Source: Panulirus ornatus
Taxonomy: Eukaryota; Arthropoda; Malacostraca; Decapoda; Palinuridae
Reading direction: 5' to 3'
Length of the DNA stretch: 64,000 bases
Assembly: GCF_036320965.1 (NCBI RefSeq)
Contig: NC_092271.1
Location: forward strand, 1,116,411 to 1,180,410
Shown: positions 1 to 15,215 of the stretch, piece after piece
Position numbering within the stretch: position 1 is the first letter of the stretch
Layout: every line of letters begins with the position of its first letter
Translations under genes and position numbers: made by a program
Notes under the pieces: generated by a model
The model's input: only the letters and a program-made list of their open reading frames with translations
The model's database searches: none
What the model was told of the DNA's origin: nothing

Positions 1-4501
<4,501 letters not shown>

Positions 4502-4566
4502 AATTAATGTACAAGAAGGCTGTAGCATCTTTCTGGACTGTTGAAGAAGTGGACCTGTCAAAGTAA

Positions 4567-4779
<213 letters not shown>

Positions 4780-4899
4780 TACAGTGGTTAAATTGATGAG
4801 AACTGCTATTGACGTTTGTGTAAATAAATTATACATTTCCTTTTTTCCGTAGCCAGAGGTTGAACCATTATGTGACATTCATTTTTTTCATTAATTTCA

Positions 4900-4946
4900 A
4901 GCTAGAAGTTTCAGTTTTCTAAATTGTTTCTTACATTTTTCATATG
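4900..4946 (+). repeat. 47-bp dispersed repeat R2, copy 1
   Basis: It matches 39462-39508 with about three substitutions. Both copies run rightwards directly into a TA-rich microsatellite, so this looks like the end of an unidentified repeat family. Confidence 0.7.
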
Positions 4947-5030
4947 TATATATATGTATGTGTGCGTGTGTGTATATGTGCGTATGTATGTGTATGTGTG
5001 TGTATGTGTATATGTATGTATATGTGTATA
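4943..5030. repeat. TATG/TGTA-rich microsatellite
   Basis: Imperfect alternating TATG, TGTG and TATA units lie between repeat R2 and the 5' end of a LINE-X copy. Confidence 0.85.
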
Positions 5031-5135
5031 TTATCCCTGGGGATAGGGGTGAAAGAATACTTCCCACGTATTCCTCGCGTGTCGTAGAAAGCGACTAGAG
5101 GGGACGGGAGCGGGGGGCCAGAAATCCTCCCCTCC
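5031..5135 (+). promoter_or_regulatory. structured LINE-X 5' leader, four predicted hairpins
   Basis: Four inverted repeats lie in series: TATCCC/GGGATA (5032-5045), GAATAC/GTATTC with a 7-nt loop (5055-5073), GTCG/CGAC with a 7-nt loop (5081-5095) and GAGGGG/CCCCTC (5098-5134). The same series occurs at the start of SINE-X (for example 29448-29560). The conserved structure suggests a role in RNA packaging, promoter function, translation or self-cleavage; which one is unknown. Confidence 0.55.
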
Positions 5136-5486
5136 TTGTATTAACTTTCTAAAATGGGAAACAGAAGAAGGAGTCACGCGGGGAGTGCTCATCCTCCTCG
5201 AAGGCTCAGAGTGGGGTGCCTAAATGTGTGTGGATGTAACCAAGATGTGAAAAAAGGAGAGATAGGTAGTATGTTTGAGGAAAGGAACCTGGATGTTTTG
5301 GCTCTGAGTGAAACGAAGCTCAAGGGTAAAGGGGAAGAGTGGTCTGGCAATGTCTGGGGAGTAAAGTCAGGGGTTAGTGAGAGGACAAGAGCAAGGGAAG
5401 GAGTAGCAATACTCCTGAAACAGGAGTTGTGGGAGTATGTGATAGAGTGTAAGAAAGTAAATTCTCGATTAATATGGGTAAAACTG

Positions 5487-5489
<3 letters not shown>
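5031..5489 (+). mobile_element. LINE-X 5' fragment with complete 5' UTR, no 3' part
   Basis: This is one of the few copies that keeps the 5' terminus (TTATCCCTGGGGATAGGGG). The 5' UTR is 123 bp. The ORF start ATG is at 5154 and an in-frame TAA lies three codons upstream, which supports this start. The first 112 codons are open (MGNRRRSHAG...LIWVKLK) and include the endonuclease asparagine (LNVCG) and glutamate (LSETKL). The element then stops abruptly at a (TA)n array. A LINE that keeps its 5' end and loses its 3' end cannot arise by simple target-primed truncation, so a later rearrangement or an assembly join is likely. Confidence 0.9.

Positions 5490-5550
<61 letters not shown>
5490..5550. 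repeat. (TA)n microsatellite
   Basis: About 61 bp of pure TA between the truncated LINE 5' fragment and the poly(A) tail (as T) of the next LINE copy. Confidence 0.95.
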
Positions 5551-5568
<18 letters not shown>

Positions 5569-7716
5569 TACTTTGTCGCTGTCTCCCGCGTTTGCGAGGT
5601 AGCGCAAGGAAACAGACGAAAGAAATGGCCCCCCCCCCCCCCATACACATGTAAATACACACGTCCACACACGCAAATATACATACCTACACAGCTTTCC
5701 ATGGTTTACCCCAGACGCTTCACATGCCTTGCTTCAATCCACCGACAGCACGTCAACCCCTGTATACCACATGACTCCAATTCACTCTATTTCTTGCCCT
5801 CCTTTCACCCTCCTGCATGTTCAGGCCCCGATCACACAAAATCCTTTTCACTCCATCTTTCCACCTCCAATTTGGTCTCCCTCTTCTCCTCGTTCCCTCC
5901 ACCTCCGACACATATATCCTCTTGGTCAATCTCTCCTCACTCATTCTCTCCATGTGCCCAAACCATTTCAAAACACCCTCTTCTGCTCTCTCAACCACGC
6001 TCTTTTTATTTCCACACATCTCTCTTACCCTTACGTTACTTACTCGATCAAACCACCTCACACCACACATTGTCCTCAAACATCTCATTTCCAGCACATC
6101 CATCCTCCTGCGCACATCTCTATCCATAGCCCACGCCTCGCAACCATACAACATTGTTGGAACCACTATTCCCTCAAACATACCCATTTTTGCTTTCCGA
6201 GATAATGTTCTCGACTTCCACACATTTTTCAAGGCTCCCAAAATTTTCGCCCCCTCCCCCACCCTATGATCCACTTCCGCTTCCATGGTTCCATCCGCTG
6301 ACAGATCCACTCCCAGATATCTAAAACACTTCACTTCCTCCAGTTTTTCTCCATTCAAACTCACCTCCCAATTGACTTGACCCTCACCCCTACTGTACCT
6401 AATAACCTTGCTCTTATTCACATTTACTCTCAACTTTCTTCTTCCACACACTTCACCAAACTCAGTCACCAGCTTCTGCAGTTTCTCACATGAATCAGCC
6501 ACCAGCGCTGTATCATCAGCGAACAACAACTGACTCACTTCCCAAGCTCTCTCATCCCCAACAGACTTCATACTTGCCCCTCTTTCCAGGACTCTTGCAT
6601 TTACCTCCCTTACAACCCCATCCATAAACAAATTAAACAACCATGGAGACATCACACACCCCTGCCGCAAACCTACATTCACTGAGAACCAATCACTTTC
6701 CTCTCTTCCTACACGTACACATGCCTTACATCCTCGATAAAAACTTTTCACTGCTTCTAACAACTTGCCTCCCACACCGTATATTCTTAATACCTTCCAC
6801 AGAGCATCTCTATCAACTCTGTCATATGCCTTCTCCAGATCCATAAATGCTACATACAAATCCATTTGCTTTTCTAAGTATTTCTCACATACATTCTTCA
6901 AAGCAAACACCTGATCCACACATCCTCTACCACCTCTGAAACCGCACTGCTCTTCCCCAATCTGATGCTCTGTACATGCCTTCACCCTCTCAATCAATAC
7001 CCTCCCATATAATTTACCAGGAATACTCACAAACTTATACCTCTGTAATTTGAGCACTCACTCTTATCCCCTTTGCCTTTGTACAATGGCACTATGCACG
7101 CATTCCGCCAATCCTCAGGCACCTCACCATGAGTCATACATACATTAAATAACCTTACCAACCAGTCAACAATACAGTCACCCCCTTTTTTAATAAATTC
7201 CACTGCAATACCATCCAAACCTGCTGCCTTGCCGGCTTTCATCTTCCGCAAAGCTTTTACTACCTCTTCTCTGTTTACCAAATCATTTTCCCTAACCCTC
7301 TCACTTTGCACACCACCTCGACCAAAACACCCTATATCTGCCACTCTGTCATCAGACACATTCAACAAACCTTCAAAATACTCATTCCATCTCCTTCTCA
7401 CATCACCGCTACTTGTTATCACCTCCCCATTTACACCCTTCACTGAAGTTCCCATTTGCTCCCTTGTCTTACGCACCCTATTTACCTCCTTCCAGAACAT
7501 CTTTTTATTCTCCCTAAAATTTAATGATAGTCTCTCACCCCAACTCTCATTTGCCCTTTTTTTCACCTCTTGCACCTTTCTATTGACCTCCTGTCTCTTT
7601 CTTTTATACTTCTCCCACTCAATTGCATTTTTTCCCTGCAAAAATCGTCCAAATGCCTCTCTCTTCTCTTTCACTAATACTCTTACTTCTTCATCCCACC
7701 ACTCACTACCCTTTCT
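5551..7716 (-). mobile_element. LINE-X copy, young, 5'-truncated, one frameshift
   Basis: Poly(A) tail (5551-5567 as T), terminal hairpin and short 3' UTR precede the stop at 5753. The open frame 5753-7057 covers the RT from about [10 protein letters not shown] through [30 protein letters not shown] and [10 protein letters not shown] to the [12 protein letters not shown] tail. One base is missing near 7030. The frame continues at 7027-7674 with the upstream linker and the GKAAGLDGI motif. Homology stops at about residue 347 in a TATATATG-rich tract. Apart from the frameshift the sequence is close to the intact copy, so it is recent. Confidence 0.92.
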
Positions 7717-7760
7717 ATATATGTATATATATATATTTATATATATATATATATATATAT
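7717..7760. repeat. imperfect (TA)n microsatellite
   Basis: TA-rich tract with TATG and TTTA interruptions between a truncated LINE and a SINE-X 3' end. Confidence 0.85.
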
Positions 7761-8016
<256 letters not shown>

Positions 8017-10755
8017 ATAGTGATGGGTGATTTGAATGCAAAGGTGAGTAATGTGGCAGTTGAGGGAATAATTGGTATACATGGGGTGTTCAGTGTTGTA
8101 AGTGGAAATGGTGAAGAGCTTGTAGATTTATGTGCTGAAAAAGGACTGATGATTGGGAATACCTGGTTTAAAAAGCGAGATATACATAAGTATACTTATG
8201 TAAGTAGGAGAGATGGCCAGAGAGCGTTATTGGATTACGTGTTAATTGACAGGCGTGCGAAAGAGAGACTTTTGGATGTTAATGTGCTGAGAGGTGCAAC
8301 TGGAGGGATGTCTGATCATTATCTTGTGGAGGCTAAGGTGAAGATTTGTATGGGTTTGCAGAAAAGAGGAGTGAATGTTGGGGTGAAGAGGGTGGTGAGA
8401 GTAAGTGAGCTTGGGAAGGAGACCTGTGTGAGGAAGTACCAGGAGAGACTGAGTACAGAATGGAAAAAGGTGAGAACAATGGAAGTATGGGGAGTGGGGG
8501 AGGAATGGGATGTATTTAGGGAATCAGTGATGGATTGCGCAAAAGATGCTTGTGGCATGAGAAGAGTGGGAGGTGGGTTGATTAGAAAGGGTAGTGAGTG
8601 GTGGGATGAAGAAGTAATAGTATTAGTGAAAGAGAAGAGAGAGGCAATTGAACGATTTTTGCAGGGAAAAAATGCAATTGAGTGGGAGATGTATAAAAGA
8701 AAGAGACAGGAGGTCAAGAGAAAGGTGCAAGAGGTGAAAAAAAGGGCAAATGAGAGTTGGGGTGAGAGAGTATCATTAAATTTTAGGGAGAATAAAAAGA
8801 TGTTCTGGAAGGAGGTAAATAAAGTGCGTAAGACAAGGGAGCAAATGGGAACTTCAGTGAAGGGCGCAATTGGGGAGGTGATAACAAGTAGTGGTGATGT
8901 GAGAAGGAGATGGAGTGAGTATTTTGAAGGTTTGTTGAATGTATTTGATGATAGAGTGGCAGATATAGGGTGTTTTGGTCGAGGTGGTGTGCAAAGTGAG
9001 AGGGTTAGGGAAAATGATTTGGTAAACAGAGAAGAGGTAGTGAAAGCTTTGCGGAAGATGAAAGCCGGCAAGGCAGCAGGTTTGGATGGTATTGCAGTGG
9101 AATTTATTAAAAAAGGGGGTGACTGTATTATTGACTGGTTGGTAAGGTTATTTAATGTATGTATGACTCATGGTGAGGTGCCTGAGGATTGGCGGAATGC
9201 GTGCATAGTGCCATTGTACAAAGGCAAAGGGGATAAGAGTGAGTGCTCAAATTACAGAGGTATAAGTTTGTTGAGTATTCCTGGTAAATTATATGGGAGG
9301 GTATTGATTGAGAGGGTGAAGGCATGTACAGAGCATCAGATTGGGGAAGAGCAGTGTGGTTTCAGAAGTGGTATAGGATGTGTGGATCAGGTGTTTGCTT
9401 TGAAGAATGTATGTGAGAAATACTTAGAAAAGCAAATGGATTTGTATGTAGCATTTATGGATCTGGAGAAGGCATATGATAGAGTTGATAGAGATGCTCT
9501 GTGGAAGGTATTAAGAATATATGGTGTGGGAGGAAAGTTGTTAGAAGCAGTGAAAAGTTTTTATCGAGGATGTAAGGCATGTGTACGTGTAGGAAGAGAG
9601 GAAAGTGATTGGTTCTCAGTGAATGTAGGTTTGCGGCAGGGGTGTGTGATGTCTCCATGGTTGTTTAATTTGTTTATGGATGGGATTGTTAGGGAGGTAA
9701 ATGCAAGAGTTTTGGAAAGAGGGGCAAGTATGAAGTCTGTTGGGGATGAGAGAGCTTGGGAAGTGAGTCAGTTGTTGTTCGCTGATGATACAGCGCTGGT
9801 GGCTGATTCATGTGAGAAACTGCAGAAGCTGGTGATTGAGTTTGGTAAAGTGTGTGGAAGGAGAAAGTTAAGAGTAAATGTGAATAAGAGCAAGGTTATT
9901 AGGTACAGTAGGGTTGAGGGTAAAGTCAATTGGGAGGTGAGTTTGAATGGAGAAAAACTGGAGGAAGTGAAGTGTTTTAGATATCTGGGAGTGGATCTGG
10001 CAGCGGATGGAACCATGGAAGCGGAAGTGGATCATAGGGTGGGGGAGGGGGCGAAAATTTTGGGGGCCTTGAAGAATGTGTGGAAGTCGAGAACATTATC
10101 TCGGAAAGTAAAAATGGGTATGTTTGAAGGAATAGTGGTTCCAACAATGTTGTATAGTTGCGAGGCGTGGGCTATGGATAGAGTTGTGCGCAGGAGGATG
10201 GATGTGCTGGAAATGAGATGTTTGAGGACAACCTGTGGTGTGAGGTGGTTTGATCGAGTGAGTAACGTAAGGGTAAGAGAGATGTGTGGAAATAAAAAGA
10301 GCGTGGTTGAGAGAGCAGAAGAGGGTTTTTTGAAGTGGTTTGGGCACATGGAGAGAATGAGTGAGGAAAGATTGACCAAGAGGATATATGTGTCGGAGGT
10401 GGAGGGAACGAGGAGAAGAGGGAGACCAAATTGGAGGTGGAAAGATGGAGTGAAAAAGATTTTGTGTGATCGGGGCCTGAACATGCAGGAGGGTGAAAGG
10501 AGGGCAAGGAATAGAGTGAATTGGAGCGATGTGGTATACCGGGGTTGACGTGCTGTCAGTGGATTGAATCAAGGCATGTGAAGCGTCTGGGGTAAACCAT
10601 GGAAAGCTGTGTAGGTATGTATATTTGCTTGTGTGGACGTATGTATATACATGTGTATGGGGGTGGGTTGGGCCATTTCTTTCGTCTGTTTCCTTGCGCT
10701 ACCTCGCAAACGCGGGAGACAGCGACAAAGTATAATAAAAAATATAATATAATAA
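8017..10755 (+). mobile_element. LINE-X copy, young, 5'-truncated, ORF otherwise open
   Basis: Homology starts directly at the TA array, at about residue 157 of the 998-aa ORF. It runs through the stop at 10546-10548, the short 3' UTR and the terminal hairpin (about 10697-10725). The tail is TATAATAAAAAATATAATATAATAA merging into a short TA tract. This is the longest uninterrupted coding stretch in the left half of the window. Confidence 0.95.
8023..10548 (+). CDS. LINE-X endonuclease(partial)-reverse transcriptase, 841 codons open
   Basis: The open frame runs from the first ATG, in the endonuclease motif MGDLNAKV, to the young-type stop after VVYRG. The EN C-terminal half is present, with MGDLNAK and the catalytic histidine in SDHYLVEAK. 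The N-terminal EN residues (Asn and Glu motifs) are missing, so the nuclease cannot be complete. RT motifs appear in order: [39 protein letters not shown] (motif A Asp), [18 protein letters not shown] (motif B) and FADD (motif C). The C-terminal GHMERM and [12 protein letters not shown] follow. The frame is also open leftwards into TA, so the ATG is only nominal. There is no promoter or 5' UTR. It is probably not expressed as a functional protein, though it could produce RT in a read-through transcript. Confidence 0.85.
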   Translation: MGDLNAKVSNVAVEGIIGIHGVFSVVSGNGEELVDLCAEKGLMIGNTWFKKRDIHKYTYVSRRDGQRALLDYVLIDRRAKERLLDVNVLRGATGGMSDHYLVEAKVKICMGLQKRGVNVGVKRVVRVSELGKETCVRKYQERLSTEWKKVRTMEVWGVGEEWDVFRESVMDCAKDACGMRRVGGGLIRKGSEWWDEEVIVLVKEKREAIERFLQGKNAIEWEMYKRKRQEVKRKVQEVKKRANESWGERVSLNFRENKKMFWKEVNKVRKTREQMGTSVKGAIGEVITSSGDVRRRWSEYFEGLLNVFDDRVADIGCFGRGGVQSERVRENDLVNREEVVKALRKMKAGKAAGLDGIAVEFIKKGGDCIIDWLVRLFNVCMTHGEVPEDWRNACIVPLYKGKGDKSECSNYRGISLLSIPGKLYGRVLIERVKACTEHQIGEEQCGFRSGIGCVDQVFALKNVCEKYLEKQMDLYVAFMDLEKAYDRVDRDALWKVLRIYGVGGKLLEAVKSFYRGCKACVRVGREESDWFSVNVGLRQGCVMSPWLFNLFMDGIVREVNARVLERGASMKSVGDERAWEVSQLLFADDTALVADSCEKLQKLVIEFGKVCGRRKLRVNVNKSKVIRYSRVEGKVNWEVSLNGEKLEEVKCFRYLGVDLAADGTMEAEVDHRVGEGAKILGALKNVWKSRTLSRKVKMGMFEGIVVPTMLYSCEAWAMDRVVRRRMDVLEMRCLRTTCGVRWFDRVSNVRVREMCGNKKSVVERAEEGFLKWFGHMERMSEERLTKRIYVSEVEGTRRRGRPNWRWKDGVKKILCDRGLNMQEGERRARNRVNWSDVVYRG

Positions 10756-10779
10756 TATATATATATATATATATATAAA
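10756..10779. repeat. short (TA)n tract
   Basis: About 22 bp of TA immediately after the LINE tail. It is much shorter than most arrays here. Confidence 0.85.
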
Positions 10780-11803
10780 ATCGAACCTTAAGGAGCAGTA
10801 AGATAGAATTCTACTTAATCATGAAGAAGAGTATAATTGATAAGTAAAAGAAAACTACATTAGAAAAATTGATATTGATGTCTCATTAAGTTTGATTAAT
10901 ATAATCCATAAAGGAACGAGACATTACTGCAGTGACGGAGTCAGCACGCGCTCACAGGTATAGCTATATTAAATATTATATTACGAGTCTAATATTGAAT
11001 TTAGTTATTAATGTAAATTTGATGAAATCCTGTGACAAGCGTGACCAACCGACAGCTTGTAACGCTGGCGGCTCCAGGTAACCGAGCGGTGCTCGTGTCT
11101 GGTAACGTAACTCTCACTGTCACACAAGTGAGCTTGTTATGGATTGTTATTTCCTTGTGATTGGGAAAAAATGGAACTAATTTCGAATGCAGCAAATCTC
11201 ACTTTAGATTAATCCATCAAATTTCAGGAATCTTTTAATGTTTTTATCATATTTCAGATAACTGTGTTATCATGTGCCTAACGAAGAAATGATTTGTATT
11301 TAAAACGAATAAATCTGGAAGGTAATGAATGGATTTTGCCAGCGTTGTTGCATTTTCCTCTTTATGTGTTTGTGTCTGTGAATGATAGACAATAGTTCTA
11401 TAAATGTGTCAGAGAAACATAATTTAGCAAGACTCCAAAAGGAGTTACATAATTCTTGGACATAGAACTGTATAGCTACACACTGAACAGATCTCATCCT
11501 ACGAAGTGATGAGCGCAGCAACAGTGAGTCACTTTGATGGTAGAGATTCACTGCATCTCCAGGTTTGCGGAGGTCCATCTAGTTAATCTGTTTACCAGAC
11601 AGTGACTGCACATCGTAACATTCTGATGTGACCAGATCGACCGTCCATCACTCCTCATCTCATGTCGAGTAGGTGTCCATCACAGTTGAGGGTCGAGTGG
11701 AGGGCAGCCAGGGGAGGTTGTATGTGATGAAGCCAGGAGCTCGGCTCGAACCGGTGATCTGTGAGATAATTCTGTAGCCACCCCACCGCCGCCACCTCTG
11801 CCC
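10780..11803. other. low-copy DNA, no gene recognised
   Basis: Mixed-composition sequence without LINE-X homology, microsatellites or convincing open frames. The longest frames (about 60-90 codons, minus strand) show no domain. It could be intronic or intergenic. Confidence 0.5.
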
Positions 11804-12049
11804 GAAGATCATGTATCAAGCAGTACAACTGTGTGGTGAAGGTGAGTGGGAGTATAACCGGGGGAAGATCATGTATCAAGCAGTACAACTGTGTGGTGGA
11901 GGTGAGTGGGAGTATAGCCGGGGGAAGATCATGTATCAAGCAGTACAACTGTGTGGTGGAGGTGAGTGGGAGTATAACCGTGGGAAGATCATGTATCAAG
12001 CAGTACAACTGTGTGGTGGAGGTGAGTGGGAGTATAACCGGGGGAAGAG
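11804..12049 (+). repeat. 60-bp tandem repeat, about four units
   Basis: The unit starts GAAGATCATGTATCAAGCAG and recurs every 60 bp at about 11804, 11864, 11924 and 11984, with only one to three differences between units. Because 60 is divisible by 3, open frames appear on both strands (11811-12077 plus, 11655-12299 minus), each showing a 20-residue repeat. Neither has a recognisable domain. Every unit also carries GGTGAGTGGG, a good match to a 5' splice-donor consensus. Confidence 0.9.
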
Positions 12050-12601
12050 GGGAAGATTTCCTCGTGTGTGTCGATGAGGAGGACATGTTTCCTGAACGTG
12101 ACAGATGAAGGTGTGAGGACGAGAGGATATACGTACACGTTAATGGTGGTCGAGTACGTGACCAGTGAGGAGAGTCAAGGGAGACTCCGTCAGCCACACA
12201 GAAAAATCGTCTTGGATGAGGCGACTGAAAATCGTGGAAGAGATATAACTTCCCTGTAATGTTCCTGGATACTTTTGTGTTTACTGAAAATCTCGACAAC
12301 GAATATCAACAACTTTTTAACCGTGGAATCCGGTGTGGTTAACGCTCACAGCTGGAGCCACATCTGTTGTAGAACGTAAAGGCCAGGAACGCATTGGTAA
12401 AGAAAAGAAAAAAAGTTCATTGAGGCAGAATGATCAAAATTTGTGATTAACTACATAACTGACGAATTGACTGAGATAATCATAATAGGATAAATGAGTT
12501 CAAAATCAGTTATTTATATCTTTAATTTTCATTCTGGAGTAAGATGTAAATAATTGACAATGTCATGAGTTATATAACTAGAAAAAGCTAAAACATACTT
12601 G

Positions 12602-12602
<1 letters not shown>
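12050..12602. other. low-copy DNA, no gene recognised
   Basis: No repeat or coding signal could be supported. The right side ends at a TA array that carries a LINE tail. Confidence 0.5.

Positions 12603-12661
<59 letters not shown>
12603..12661. repeat. (TA)n microsatellite
   Basis: About 58 bp of TA adjoining a poly(A) tail (as T) of the next LINE. Confidence 0.95.
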
Positions 12662-12680
<19 letters not shown>

Positions 12681-13394
12681 TTTTGCTTTTGTCGCTGTCT
12701 CCCGCGTTTGCGAGGTAGCGCAAGGAAACAGACGAAAGAAATGGCCCAACCCATCCCCATACACATGTATATACATACGTCCACACACGCAAATATACAT
12801 ACCTACACAGCTTTCCATGGTTTACCCCAGACGCTTCACATGCCTTGATTCAATCCACTGACAGCACGTCAACCCCGGTATACCACATCGATCCAATTCA
12901 CTCTATTCCTTGTCCTCCTTTCACCCTCCTGCATGTTCAGGCCCCGATCACACAAAATCTTTTTCACTCCATCTTTCCACCTCCAATTTGATCTCCCTCT
13001 TCTCCTCGTTCCCTCCACCTCCGACACATATATCCTCTTGGTCAATCTTTCCTCACTCATTCTCTCCATGTGACCAAGCCATTTCAAAACACCCTCTTCT
13101 GCTCTCTCAACCACGCTCTTTTTATTTCCACACATCTCTCTTACCCTTACGTTACTTACTCGATCAAACCACCTCACACCACACATTGTCCTCAAACATC
13201 TCATTTCCAGCACATCCATCCTCCTGCGCACAACTCTATCCATAGTCCACGCCTCGCAACCATACAACATTGTTGGAACCACTATTCCTTCAAACATACC
13301 CATTTTTGCTTTCCGAGATAATGTTCTCGACTTCCACACATTCTTCAAGGCTCCCAGAATTTTCGCCCCCTCCCCCACCCTATGATCCACTTCC
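12662..13394 (-). mobile_element. LINE-X 3' fragment, young
   Basis: Poly(A) tail, terminal hairpin, short 3' UTR and an open coding remnant at 12869-13390 cover about residues 827-998 ([10 protein letters not shown]...VVYRG). Its 5' truncation point abuts repeat R1 rather than TA, and CGCT is shared at the join. It lacks RT catalytic motifs, so it is not functional. Confidence 0.92.
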
Positions 13395-14305
<911 letters not shown>

Positions 14306-14872
14306 TACAGGGGTGAGTGTGGTACAGGGGTGAGTGGTACAGGGATGAGTGTTACATGGGTGAGTGTTACAGGGGCAAGTGTGGTACAGGGGTGAGTGTG
14401 GTACAGGGGTGAGTGGTACAGGGATGAGTGTTACAGGGGTGAGTGTTACAGGGGCAAGTGTGGTACAGGGGTGAGTGTGGTACAGGGGTGAGTGTGGTAC
14501 AGGGATGAGTGGTACAGGGATGAGTGTTACAGGGGCAAGTGTGGTACAGGGGTGAGTGTGGTACAGGGGTGAGTGTGGTACAGGGATGAGTGGTACAGGG
14601 GTGAGTGTTACAGGGGCAAGTGTGGTACAGGGGTGAGTGTGGTACAGGGATGAGTGGTACTGGGGTGAGTGTTACAGGGGTGAGTGTGGTACAGGGGTGA
14701 GTGTGGTACACTGGTGAGTGTGGTACACTGGTGAGTGTGGTACACTGGTGAGTGTGGTACACTGGTAGGTGTGGTACACGAGTAAGTGTGGTACAAGGGC
14801 AAGTGTGGTAAAAGGGTGAGTGTGGTACAGGAGTGAGTGTGGTAAAGGGGTGAGTGTGGTACAGGAGTAAGG
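14306..14872 (+). repeat. GGTACAGGGGTGAGT minisatellite, roughly 30 units
   Basis: Units of 15-19 bp based on GTGGTACAGGGGTGAGT vary by GGGA/GGGG and CACTGG forms. Most units contain GTGAGT, the 5' splice-donor core. The minus-strand frames rich in HTHPCTT (14367-14762 and 14608-14802) are by-products of the array. Confidence 0.92.
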
Positions 14873-15075
14873 GGTAAAAAATAAGTGGTTAATTGATAAT
14901 CATCTGTGTGGTATCATTTGGAGGTTTCCCACAGAAGACATTCTCGATGTAAGATTATTTTCAGTTCCTGTGTGAGTTGCATCATCCCTCAGTGTTATAT
15001 GGAAGATAGTTCTGTGAGGAGTAAGGTAACAAACCACTTGGTTAGACCATCAGGTAGTTAGCTATGGCTGCACTG
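14873..15075. other. low-copy DNA, no gene recognised
   Basis: Short unique sequence between the minisatellite and repeat R1; no coding signal. Confidence 0.45.
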
Positions 15076-15146
15076 GCTGGACCACCAGCTGCTGGCTAAT
15101 TGTTCGAAACTTGAACCATTTGTCAAACAGCCGAATTGGACATTAT
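15076..15146 (+). repeat. 71-bp repeat R1, copy 2
   Basis: Matches 13395-13465 throughout. It is followed by a short pentanucleotide (CATAA) repeat at about 15147-15170. Confidence 0.8.
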
Positions 15147-15170
15147 CAAACATAACATAACATAACATTA
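15147..15170. repeat. short (CATAA)n pentanucleotide repeat
   Basis: Four to five units of ACATA directly after R1. Confidence 0.8.
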
Positions 15171-15215
15171 AGGTGATTCAGACGACAAGGGTAAATGAAT
15201 ACCCAAAGCAAGGTT

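Noticed and set aside
8319..9071. Long minus-strand frame (about 250 codons) rich in S, T, P, L and H
   Set aside because: It is the antisense of LINE-X coding sequence. The purine-rich sense strand leaves few stops in antisense, and the same shadow recurs over most copies (for example 1343-1882, 41273-41905, 45246-45971).
11655..12299. 214-codon minus frame containing 20-residue repeats
   Set aside because: The repeats arise because the 60-bp unit is divisible by three. Flanking residues show no recognisable domain, and both strands are open equally.
14367..14762. 131-codon minus frame of HTHPCTT-type repeats
   Set aside because: It follows directly from the minisatellite unit and has no domain or start context.
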